Of a stretch of DNA of 5,513 bases, positions 1-5,146 are shown piece by piece. The DNA comes from Dethiosulfovibrio sp. (lineage in GTDB: Bacteria > Synergistota > Synergistia > Synergistales > Dethiosulfovibrionaceae): the NCBI GenBank assembly GCA_028709985.1, contig JAQUTB010000137.1, positions 1 through 5,513 of the forward strand, given 5' to 3'. Position 1 is the stretch's first letter; every line of letters starts with the position of its first letter. Under the pieces are notes generated by a model that saw only the letters and a list, made by a program, of their open reading frames with translations, ran no database searches and had not been told where the DNA came from. A program made the translations under genes and the position numbers.

Positions 1-724
1 CCGATATTACAGGCTGGCCCTGCTCTATGAGCTTTACACCTACGTCGTAAGGGTCGATGCCTATGGCGACCTCTCCCATAGCTGCCTTATTGGGGGGGCC
101 TGATCCTCTCTTGGTGTAGAAGGGGATGTTTTCGTTTATCTTGTTTATTATCTCCCATCCTCTCTCCTCGCCGTAAGCCTCGATTATGTAAAAGAGCACC
201 GAGTAGTTGGTCCCGGAGATGGTGGGGTTGCTCATCATGACCTCGCCCTTATATTCGGACTTCCCCAGATCCTCCCAGGTTTTTGGCAGTGGGAGGTTTT
301 TATCCTTCATGACGTCTTTGTTGATTATCAGGTCCACCGCAACCAGGGAGAGGCCGGTCCAGTAGCCGTCTTTATCCTTATACTGCTCAGGGATAAGCTC
401 GGCTTCAGGGGATCTGTAGGACTCCAGGTATCCTTCCTGCCCAGCGACGAGGAAGCTGTCCACTCCGCCACCGTACCAGGCGTCGGCGATGTTCTTGCCC
501 TGTGAGGCGCGAAGCCTGGTCAGTACCTCACCTGACGACATGCTCAGGTAGTTGACAACTATGCCCGTGTCCTTGGTGAACTCGGCGAAGATCTTGTCCT
601 CGCCGGTAGCGGCGCAGAAGATACTTATGTTCTGCCCCGCCAGAGGCTTGTCCGATCCGGCGAACGCCATGGAGCCTGTTATAAGAAGGGCCGCCAGGGC
701 TAAAAGTGCCGTTGCTCTTTTCAT
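1..724 (-). CDS. ABC transporter substrate-binding protein, Fe3+/family 1 type (3' part missing)
   Basis: Partial gene; 241 N-terminal residues are visible and the C-terminus lies beyond the left edge. The product should be a periplasmic or surface solute receptor feeding an ABC importer. Residues 1-22 are a signal peptide (Lys-Arg, then a hydrophobic run ending A-F-A before Gly23). The mature part has the layout of the AfuA/FbpA family of binding proteins: an opening strand NISIFCA (32-38), GEVLTRLRA (66-73), DAWYGGG (81-87), the hinge strand GLSLVAVDLIINKD (124-137), PKTWEDL (147-153) and the SNPTISGTNY ligand-loop motif (165-174). Family members usually have about 330-350 residues, so roughly 100 are missing. 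The start is placed at the second of two in-frame ATGs because the AGGAGG at 731-736 touches the first ATG (730) but lies an ideal 6 bases from the second. The ligand cannot be read from this half; ferric iron is typical, but phosphonate or another anion is possible. Permease and ATPase genes would be expected to the left. Confidence 0.88.
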   Translation of the reverse strand, partial: MKRATALLALAALLITGSMAFAGSDKPLAGQNISIFCAATGEDKIFAEFTKDTGIVVNYLSMSSGEVLTRLRASQGKNIADAWYGGGVDSFLVAGQEGYLESYRSPEAELIPEQYKDKDGYWTGLSLVAVDLIINKDVMKDKNLPLPKTWEDLGKSEYKGEVMMSNPTISGTNYSVLFYIIEAYGEERGWEIINKINENIPFYTKRGSGPPNKAAMGEVAIGIDPYDVGVKLIEQGQPVIS

Positions 725-730
725 TTTCAT

Positions 731-736
731 CCTCCT
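731..736 (-). promoter_or_regulatory. Ribosome binding site of the solute-binding protein gene
   Basis: Perfect AGGAGG on the minus strand. It abuts the ATG at 730 and stands 6 bases from the ATG at 724, so it selects the latter as the translation start. Confidence 0.8.
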
Positions 737-762
737 ATCTATGATCAAAAGATATAGAGAGC

Positions 763-791
763 ATTATCGTCAAGAAGATGAGCCCTGTCAA
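763..791 (-). promoter_or_regulatory. Sigma-70 promoter of the solute-binding protein gene
   Basis: On the minus strand a perfect -35 box TTGACA (791-786) is followed after exactly 17 bases by GATAAT (768-763), five of six matches to the -10 consensus. Transcription would begin near 756, giving a leader of about 30 bases that contains the AGGAGG site. The promoter lies in the gap after the propeller gene, so the transporter gene has its own start of transcription even if read-through from upstream also occurs. Confidence 0.75.
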
Positions 792-794
792 GAA
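769..794 (-). repeat. Tandem TTCTTGAC direct repeat across the promoter
   Basis: The octamer TTCTTGAC occurs at 794-787 and again at 776-769 on the minus strand, in direct orientation with an 18-base period. The first copy contributes TTGAC of the -35 box and the second ends directly against the -10 box. It could be a protein-binding direct repeat, a duplicated -35 element, or chance. Confidence 0.4.
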
Positions 795-816
795 CGCAAG
801 GATTAGATTCGCTAGT

Positions 817-1719
817 CTACCTGGAGGAAGACGGTTGACTGCCACCTTTTAGCAACAGTTTTGGTGTTCCCCCTTCGAGGTCCTGACCATAAACGGAGAA
901 TGGAGATCCCTTTTTGTTCGCGTCTTTGGGGGTATAGCCGGAGAATATAAAACCATTCCCTGTAGGTAGCCACGAGGGATGGACGGCACAGATGGTCTGG
1001 TCGGTAAGGCGGGCCGTCTTGCCTCCCTTCATGTCAAACATAAAGATCGCCGATATCAGTGGTTCCCCCAGGGAAGACCAGGACTTGTCCGCCTCCACGT
1101 CGCAGTCGAAAAGCAACCTCTCCCCGTCGGGGGAGCAGGAAAAATGTATGGCGCTTGAGGGATAGCTCTCTCCGATAACCTCGGATAGGGGCCTGCTCTC
1201 CTCCAGCTTGTTGGCTAGGACGTCGATCTTAAATAGGTTCTCCAAGTCCTGGGCGAAGGCGAACCCGTCGTGAGACCAGAATGGGCTGTAAAGCCCTGTG
1301 TGGTTCTTTATTAGGATCGCAAAACTATCGCTCTCCAGGTTCATAAGGCCGATGGTCCAGTCCATTTTGACATCGTCCCAGTGGTTTAGGAGAAGACGAG
1401 ATCCGTCCGGGGACCACCTCGGACCGTAGCTGTTCTTGCCGGGGATCGTCTTAACATGCTTTATCTTCTTTGTCTCCCTGTTTACAACGGCTATGGTTCG
1501 GTCCCCTTCCTTGGAGTAGGCGGTAAAGGCGACCTGTTTTCCGTCGGGAGATATCTCTGGGTCGTATCCCTCCGCCAGCTTTGTCTTTCCCTGGCCATCC
1601 AGCTGGGCCACGAAGACCGCGCCGTCTTGGGAGAAGGCCATCCATGGGACCGACCCGTAGGCTGTGGAACTACAGATGAGCAGTGCTATAAATATAGATG
1701 CTATTTTCTTCAGTGACAT
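817..1719 (-). CDS. Secreted TolB-like PD40 beta-propeller protein
   Basis: 300 residues. Residues 1-22 form a signal peptide (KK, hydrophobic core, A-Y-G before Ser23). The Cys at 16 has no proper lipobox, because Ile precedes it, so a soluble exported protein is expected rather than a lipoprotein. The body has five evenly spaced propeller-blade motifs of the PD40/WD40-like type: ISPDG (56-60), WSPDG (102-106), WSHDG (148-152), CSPDG (195-199) and WLPTG (250-254), each followed by a hydrophobic strand. This resembles the C-terminal propeller of TolB but lacks TolB's N-terminal domain, and no tol/pal genes are in view, so a TolB name is not justified. Its role is unknown; such propellers usually bind proteins or ligands in the periplasm. 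The ATG at 1719 has AAAGGTGG 10 bases upstream. It shares its direction with the following transporter gene (92-base gap) and is divergent from the gene starting at 1818. Confidence 0.82.
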   Translation of the reverse strand: MSLKKIASIFIALLICSSTAYGSVPWMAFSQDGAVFVAQLDGQGKTKLAEGYDPEISPDGKQVAFTAYSKEGDRTIAVVNRETKKIKHVKTIPGKNSYGPRWSPDGSRLLLNHWDDVKMDWTIGLMNLESDSFAILIKNHTGLYSPFWSHDGFAFAQDLENLFKIDVLANKLEESRPLSEVIGESYPSSAIHFSCSPDGERLLFDCDVEADKSWSSLGEPLISAIFMFDMKGGKTARLTDQTICAVHPSWLPTGNGFIFSGYTPKDANKKGSPFSVYGQDLEGGTPKLLLKGGSQPSSSR

Positions 1720-1729
1720 GACATAAGTA

Positions 1730-1737
1730 CCACCTTT
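1730..1737 (-). promoter_or_regulatory. Ribosome binding site of the propeller gene
   Basis: AAAGGTGG on the minus strand, 10 bases upstream of the ATG at 1719. The spacing is slightly long but within the usual range. Another ATG at 1724 is out of frame and soon meets a stop, so it is not a competing start for this protein. Confidence 0.6.
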
Positions 1738-1740
1738 CGT

Positions 1741-1769
1741 TTGTGTGTGGGGCTAGGACATAGTATTCT
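1741..1769 (+). promoter_or_regulatory. Possible weak promoter of the 560-residue protein gene
   Basis: TTGTGT (1741-1746) and TATTCT (1764-1769) are separated by 17 bases. They match the sigma-70 consensus at three and four of six positions. The predicted -10 lies in the loop of the inverted repeat at 1752-1783, so a protein bound there would cover it. Transcription would start near 1776, downstream of the TTG at 1770, which agrees with translation starting at 1818. The match is weak and could be chance. Confidence 0.35.
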
Positions 1770-1783
1770 TTGAGTGTCCTAGC
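1752..1783. repeat. Perfect 9-bp inverted repeat in a divergent intergenic region (operator candidate)
   Basis: GCTAGGACA at 1752-1760 is the exact reverse complement of TGTCCTAGC at 1775-1783, with 14 bases between the arms. Arm centres are 23 bp apart, about two helical turns, which would suit a dimeric regulator touching one face of the DNA. It lies between the divergent starts at 1719 and 1818, where one operator could control both genes. No run of T follows either arm, so it does not look like an intrinsic terminator. No regulator gene is in the window. Confidence 0.6.
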
Positions 1784-1804
1784 AGAGTCCGTTATGAATT
1801 CTAT

Positions 1805-1811
1805 GGAGGTG
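1805..1811 (+). promoter_or_regulatory. Ribosome binding site that sets the TTG start at 1818
   Basis: GGAGGTG lies 6 bases before the TTG at 1818. The in-frame alternatives further upstream (TTG 1770, ATG 1794, ATG 1803) have no comparable purine-rich site, and the last overlaps this site itself. I therefore prefer 1818. Confidence 0.7.
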
Positions 1812-1817
1812 AGATCT

Positions 1818-3500
1818 TTGAGCGAATGCACCGAACAGTATCCCGTTATCCGCCCTGGGAAGCCTATTCTGTTCGAGACCTATAGGTTCAGGGGTAGAGC
1901 GGGGTGTCTGATCCCCCAGGAGGGCCGTTTCTGTGCCACCAGGGACGTGGTTATCCAATGGGTCAAGGACAAGCTGGACCAGGTTCCTCTTCCCGAGGCC
2001 CTTTCCCAGGGAGAGGAGTTCTCCCTGGACTTTTACGGCCAGATAGCCGAAGGGGTCAATCTGCCGGAGAGGAAGCTATGGACCGTCAGGATGACCCAGC
2101 CAGACGTGGGGCTGCCGGGGCACATAGATCCGGTTCCAGGCTGTTCCTGGATAAGCGATCTGTCGGTTATGGAGATAGATGGCCAGGTGGAGTTCGGAGT
2201 GAAGATAACCTGTTCCTATCTGCCGGACAGGAAGGCTCTGCCTGGTTTTATCCGACCAGGGATAATAAGGCGGCTGGCCCATTCGGTTGGGCTCTCCCAG
2301 GTTCGGCCTGTGGACGGAAAAGTATGGGATCTTCTCTCCCCTGATGATCTGGACGACCTAGAGGGGTTTCTGTGCTCCAAGGAACGATATCTTCCGGTGG
2401 TGGTTATCTCCCAGACCGACGGGCCTGACCCTTCGTCGGAGCCGAGCTATCTGGTCGATGGCGACCATCTGGCGAAAGATCTCATAGGTTATGCCCACGT
2501 CGTCAGGATGAACTGGGACCTGTCGCTGCTATGGACGGACATGGTGGGGACCCCCTGGACCGTCTCAAACGGAGCCGTGAGGATATACAGGCCGGGGCTG
2601 GATTTCGACGCCGATCAATATCAGAGCCACCCTCTCACCGACAGGGACAGAATACGACGATGGATGGGATCCTCCGGCTGTCGAGATAACGGCTACGTCC
2701 AGTACCTTTCCGATTTTTTAAAGTCCTTCCCAGCCAGGACCTCCCTGTCCTGGGGCGGCCTTGTGTTCGTCCCTGAGGCAAGGCTCATAGCCAGGGAGGA
2801 GAGGGCGAAGGCCCCTATGGAGGATCAGGCCGCTAGAAACGAGGCCCTTGAGGATCAGATAGAGGCGCTAAAACTTGTCTTAGAGGCCACAAGGTCCGAC
2901 AGAGACGAATATCTAGCTATGGCAGAGTCAGCTCTGAGGGATGCCGATAACCATAAAGAGGAGCTGTTCTCCCTCAGGAATAGCTACAGGACTTTGCAGT
3001 CCATGTGGGAGAGCAGGACAGGCCAGTCTGTGGACGACGAGCTTATCCTGCCCGATAGCTACGACCATATGGCTCAGTGGGTCTCGGACCACTTCAACGG
3101 AAGGCTTAAGCTACATCCCAGGGCGGTGAGGGCACTTAAAGACGGGGTCTACGAAAAGCCCCAGCTCGTGGCCCAGGCCCTGATGGCACTGGCCAGGGAG
3201 TACAGAGACGTAAGGCTGGGGCTTGGGCATCACAGTGCCTTCCAGGAAAGGCTACAGGAGCTTGGGATAGAGTGCCGTCCATCCATAAGCAATGAGTCGG
3301 CGGGAAAGTACAACGATAATTATTTCGTCTCTATCTCCCAAAACGGCAGGGACAGAACTCTGCTTTTGGACAACCACCTCTGTAAGGGAGTCTCCAAGGA
3401 CAGATCCCTCTGTCTAAGGATATACTTCCTGTGGGACGATTCCAGGGAGGAGGTAGTCGTGGGATGGCTGCCCTCCCACTTGCCTAACTCTAAAAGCTAG
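1818..3500 (+). CDS. Conserved-looking protein of unknown function with coiled coil and C-terminal beta-rich domain
   Basis: 560 residues from the preferred TTG start; I cannot assign a function. No signal peptide or membrane segment is visible, so it is probably cytoplasmic. Residues 1-200 look like an alpha/beta region (FETYRFRGRAGC at 19-30, KLWTVRMTQPD at 86-96, then a hydrophobic strand LPVVVIS at 192-198). Residues 211-260 carry a distinctive stretch: YLVDGDHLAKDLIGYAHVVR followed by SNGAVRIYRPG (250-260). Residues about 324-400 are rich in Glu, Ala, Arg and Leu in heptad-like order and should form a coiled coil. A helical segment with HPRAVRALKDG (433-443) and a run of alternating hydrophobics (448-467) comes next. 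The C-terminus (498-557) has strands ending LCLRIYFLWDD and VVVGWLPSHLPN. From memory, this C-terminal pattern and the GAVRIYxPG motif recur together in large uncharacterised bacterial proteins; that is recall, not a search. No catalytic motif (Walker, PD-ExK, HNH) is evident. Confidence 0.8.
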   Translation: MSECTEQYPVIRPGKPILFETYRFRGRAGCLIPQEGRFCATRDVVIQWVKDKLDQVPLPEALSQGEEFSLDFYGQIAEGVNLPERKLWTVRMTQPDVGLPGHIDPVPGCSWISDLSVMEIDGQVEFGVKITCSYLPDRKALPGFIRPGIIRRLAHSVGLSQVRPVDGKVWDLLSPDDLDDLEGFLCSKERYLPVVVISQTDGPDPSSEPSYLVDGDHLAKDLIGYAHVVRMNWDLSLLWTDMVGTPWTVSNGAVRIYRPGLDFDADQYQSHPLTDRDRIRRWMGSSGCRDNGYVQYLSDFLKSFPARTSLSWGGLVFVPEARLIAREERAKAPMEDQAARNEALEDQIEALKLVLEATRSDRDEYLAMAESALRDADNHKEELFSLRNSYRTLQSMWESRTGQSVDDELILPDSYDHMAQWVSDHFNGRLKLHPRAVRALKDGVYEKPQLVAQALMALAREYRDVRLGLGHHSAFQERLQELGIECRPSISNESAGKYNDNYFVSISQNGRDRTLLLDNHLCKGVSKDRSLCLRIYFLWDDSREEVVVGWLPSHLPNSKS

Positions 3501-4267
3501 ATATCCCTGGCTTTGCCTATCTCCTCCATCACCTGGGAGATCACCGGCCTTACCTCCGGCGTGTTTGGGATACGGTCTATAAGCCATTCGAGATCACCTC
3601 TGTCCCACAGCAGTTTCACTGACTCTCTGTGTCCCATATCGTGGACCCAGCATAGCTGAAACAGCAGGACGTCGGACAGGGTTCGGAGCTGGTCGTAGCG
3701 GGCTTTTTTGTCCTTTAATAGCCCCTCTATTATGGGAGCAGAAAGCTCGCCCTCCGGCCCCAGACCGGGATAGATGGCGTCCTGTTCGCCTCTTTGGATG
3801 TGCTCTCTGACGACTTTGTATATGTCTATCTTGTCGCTGTCTTTGACGATCCTGAGCATCGCCAGGTCCTCCGGGGGCAGTTGCGGCAGGTCTTTTTTGT
3901 TGTGCTCCCTGATGGTCATGGCGATAAGCTCGAACTCCTTGGGGGAGAGCAGGTCCTTGTGGAAGTCCTCTCTGAGTGCCTGTTCTCCTCTGTCGCCGTG
4001 GTCCACCGATTTGAAATCGTAAAAGGTCCCGTGGTCCCTGTACTGAGGGAAGCGGCCTATGTCGTGGAGGAGCCCCGCCGCCACAGCCAGGCATCTGTCG
4101 CTGTCACTCCAGCCCAGATCGTCCGCCAGTAGGCCAGCGTTTTCCGCCACCCTCCGGCTGTGTCTTTCCTTCAGCTCCAGCTGATGGAGCCTTCCGCACC
4201 GACGATAGTAGTCGGATGCGTAGTTTTCGAACCATTTCCTGATCGATTCCAGATGCTTTACGTCCAT
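3497..4267 (-). CDS. HD-domain phosphohydrolase
   Basis: 256 residues. The HD superfamily consists of metal-dependent phosphohydrolases acting on nucleotides and related phosphates. The metal-site motifs appear in order: His36 (in KERHSRRVAENA), His68-Asp69 (GLLHDIGRFPQY, 65-76), His90 (SVDHGDRG), His122 (IREHN) and Asp145 (VKDSDKIDIYK, 141-151). The first HD core motif and the DSDK(I/L)D motif are typical of stand-alone HD proteins of this length; there is no GGDEF, PAS or RelA domain. The substrate cannot be inferred. The start is ATG 4267 rather than ATG 4291: AGGAG lies 8 bases before 4267, while the upstream ATG has no such site and sits at or before the predicted transcription start. 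The stop codon shares three bases with that of the convergent gene ending at 3500. The gene is divergent from the deoC-like gene, which might indicate a shared nucleotide-catabolism role, but this is weak inference. Confidence 0.87.
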   Translation of the reverse strand: MDVKHLESIRKWFENYASDYYRRCGRLHQLELKERHSRRVAENAGLLADDLGWSDSDRCLAVAAGLLHDIGRFPQYRDHGTFYDFKSVDHGDRGEQALREDFHKDLLSPKEFELIAMTIREHNKKDLPQLPPEDLAMLRIVKDSDKIDIYKVVREHIQRGEQDAIYPGLGPEGELSAPIIEGLLKDKKARYDQLRTLSDVLLFQLCWVHDMGHRESVKLLWDRGDLEWLIDRIPNTPEVRPVISQVMEEIGKARDI

Positions 4268-4275
4268 ATACACAT

Positions 4276-4280
4276 CTCCT
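4276..4280 (-). promoter_or_regulatory. Ribosome binding site that sets the HD gene start
   Basis: AGGAG (within AAAGGAGATG) on the minus strand, 8 bases upstream of the ATG at 4267. It lies inside the reading frame that would be used if translation began at 4291, so it argues for the shorter protein. Confidence 0.7.
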
Positions 4281-4296
4281 TTCGTTGTCATGGGCC

Positions 4297-4302
4297 ATTA
4301 TA
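4297..4302 (-). promoter_or_regulatory. -10 box (TATAAT) of the HD gene
   Basis: Perfect TATAAT on the minus strand. No good -35 box is seen 16-18 bases upstream, so the promoter is either activator-dependent or this is chance. If used, transcription starts near 4290 with a leader of about 23 bases carrying the AGGAG site, which excludes the ATG at 4291 as the translation start. Confidence 0.5.
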
Positions 4303-4368
4303 CTCTCAGTAAAGGTAGCATCGGTCACTGTCCTACAAGGCCCTTTAGTACTATTATTGGGGGAGAGG

Positions 4369-4377
4369 AAAAGGAGG
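4369..4377 (+). promoter_or_regulatory. Ribosome binding site that sets the TTG start of deoC
   Basis: AAAAGGAGG, the strongest such site in the gap, ends 9 bases before the TTG at 4387. The longer in-frame option at 4285 would run back through the HD gene's promoter and leader and would add about 34 residues not expected in this family. Confidence 0.72.
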
Positions 4378-4386
4378 CTGAACGAC

Positions 4387-5064
4387 TTGGAGCTTTTCAG
4401 AGAACTTAACAGGGTAATAGATAACACCTTTTTGAGACAGGATGGATCTATGGACGAAATAGAGAGCTTTATATCTCGGTCCATCGAGGCTCGGTTCAGG
4501 ACCGTCGTGGTCCCTCCCTGGGCCGTATCGAGGGCTGTCGCCATGACCGAGGGGACCGATACGGGGGTCTCCGCCGTGGTGGGGTTCCCTCTGGGATATC
4601 AGCCCCTATCGGTCAAGCTTTACGAGATAGAGCATTATCTTAACATGGGGCCCGGCGTCACCGATTTTGACGTGGTGGTGAACGTATCGGCGGTGAAGTC
4701 CGGCATGTGGGACTACATCAGGGAGGAGGTGTCGGCCCTGGCTTCTCAGATAGGCAACAGGGTTTTCAAACTGATAATAGAGACCCCTCTGCTGAGCGAG
4801 GAGGAAATCCGCAGGATGGCCGACGTGTGCTCTCAGGTCAGGTATCTGGACTACGTTAAGACCGGCTCCGGTTTTGCCGGTAGCCCCACCACGGAGGAAC
4901 AGGTCAGAATACTTGCCGAAAGCCTAAAGGGCAGAAAGAGGATAAAGGTCTCCGGAGGTGTCAGAACCATGGCGGACCTGGAGAGGTTCCTCATAGTCGG
5001 AGGGGATGTCTTCGGGACCAGCTCCGGTATCGCCATTATGGACGAGGCCATGCAGCTTTTGTAA
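4387..5064 (+). CDS. deoC: Deoxyribose-phosphate aldolase (DERA)-like protein, divergent
   Basis: 225 residues from the preferred TTG start, a normal length for bacterial DeoC. DERA cleaves 2-deoxyribose-5-phosphate to glyceraldehyde-3-phosphate and acetaldehyde through a lysine Schiff base, at the end of deoxynucleoside catabolism in the cytoplasm. Family landmarks are in order: IDNT (11-14, usually IDHT), VVVPPWAV (40-47, usually VCVNPxYV), VVGFPLG (64-70), DFDVVVNVSAVKSG (93-106, with Asp95 equivalent to the catalytic Asp), YVKTGSGF (156-163, Schiff-base Lys158), KVSGGVRT (187-194, second active-site Lys187) and FGTSSGIAI (209-217, phosphate-binding end of the barrel). All three catalytic residues are present. 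Several otherwise well-conserved positions differ: His to Asn in IDHT, loss of the usual Cys, and GS for ST after the Schiff-base Lys. DERA activity is therefore likely, but a related aldolase with another substrate is possible. It is divergent from the HD gene and 82 bases ahead of the dipeptidase gene. Confidence 0.83.
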   Translation: MELFRELNRVIDNTFLRQDGSMDEIESFISRSIEARFRTVVVPPWAVSRAVAMTEGTDTGVSAVVGFPLGYQPLSVKLYEIEHYLNMGPGVTDFDVVVNVSAVKSGMWDYIREEVSALASQIGNRVFKLIIETPLLSEEEIRRMADVCSQVRYLDYVKTGSGFAGSPTTEEQVRILAESLKGRKRIKVSGGVRTMADLERFLIVGGDVFGTSSGIAIMDEAMQLL

Positions 5065-5097
5065 ACAAGTGTCATCTCCCCGACCTCCAGGATGTTT

Positions 5098-5103
5098 TAT
5101 AAT
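5098..5103 (+). promoter_or_regulatory. -10 box (TATAAT) of the dipeptidase gene
   Basis: Perfect TATAAT in the 82-base gap after the aldolase gene. No recognisable -35 box lies at the right distance and no exact extended TGn element precedes it. Transcription would begin near 5110, giving a leader of roughly 37 bases. It suggests the dipeptidase gene can be transcribed separately from the aldolase gene. Confidence 0.5.
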
Positions 5104-5133
5104 GCGATTAGACGAAATCTATCGAATCATCCT

Positions 5134-5140
5134 AGGAGGT
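5134..5140 (+). promoter_or_regulatory. Ribosome binding site of the dipeptidase gene
   Basis: AGGAGGT, 6 bases upstream of the ATG at 5147. Strong match and ideal spacing fix the start of this gene, which is cut at its other end. Confidence 0.75.
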
Positions 5141-5146
5141 ATATCT

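Noticed and set aside
552..806. 84-residue plus-strand open frame
   Set aside because: It lies mostly opposite the solute-binding protein gene, has no ribosome site, and the antisense frame has clear family motifs; a shadow frame.
803..818. Small hairpin (TAGATT/AGTCTA) just after the propeller gene as its terminator
   Set aside because: Six pairs including a wobble, AT-rich, partly inside the stop codon, and with no T tract; too weak to call.
3459..3479. Inverted repeat GTGGGA...TCCCAC near the end of the 560-residue gene as a terminator
   Set aside because: The stem is only 6 bp with a 9-base loop, lies within codons of a conserved-looking segment, and no T-run follows on either strand.
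1770..3500. Phage, restriction-nuclease or ATPase domain in the unknown protein
   Set aside because: I looked for Walker A/B, PD-(D/E)xK, HNH, SIR2 and TIR signatures and found none.
3697..3712. GGGCTTTTTTG run as an intrinsic terminator for the plus-strand gene
   Set aside because: No GC-rich partner for a stem directly precedes the T-run, and it lies about 200 bases inside the opposing HD gene.
3594..4132. Long open frames on both strands across the HD gene (166 and 112 residues)
   Set aside because: They are out-of-frame shadows with low-complexity translations (Arg/Gly/Pro- or Val-rich) lacking ribosome sites; the HD motifs lie in the chosen frame.
4329..4357. Plus-strand promoter for the aldolase gene with TATTAT or TACTAT at 4349-4357
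   Set aside because: No acceptable -35 box at 16-18 bases for either -10 candidate; a promoter must be near here, but I cannot choose its position.
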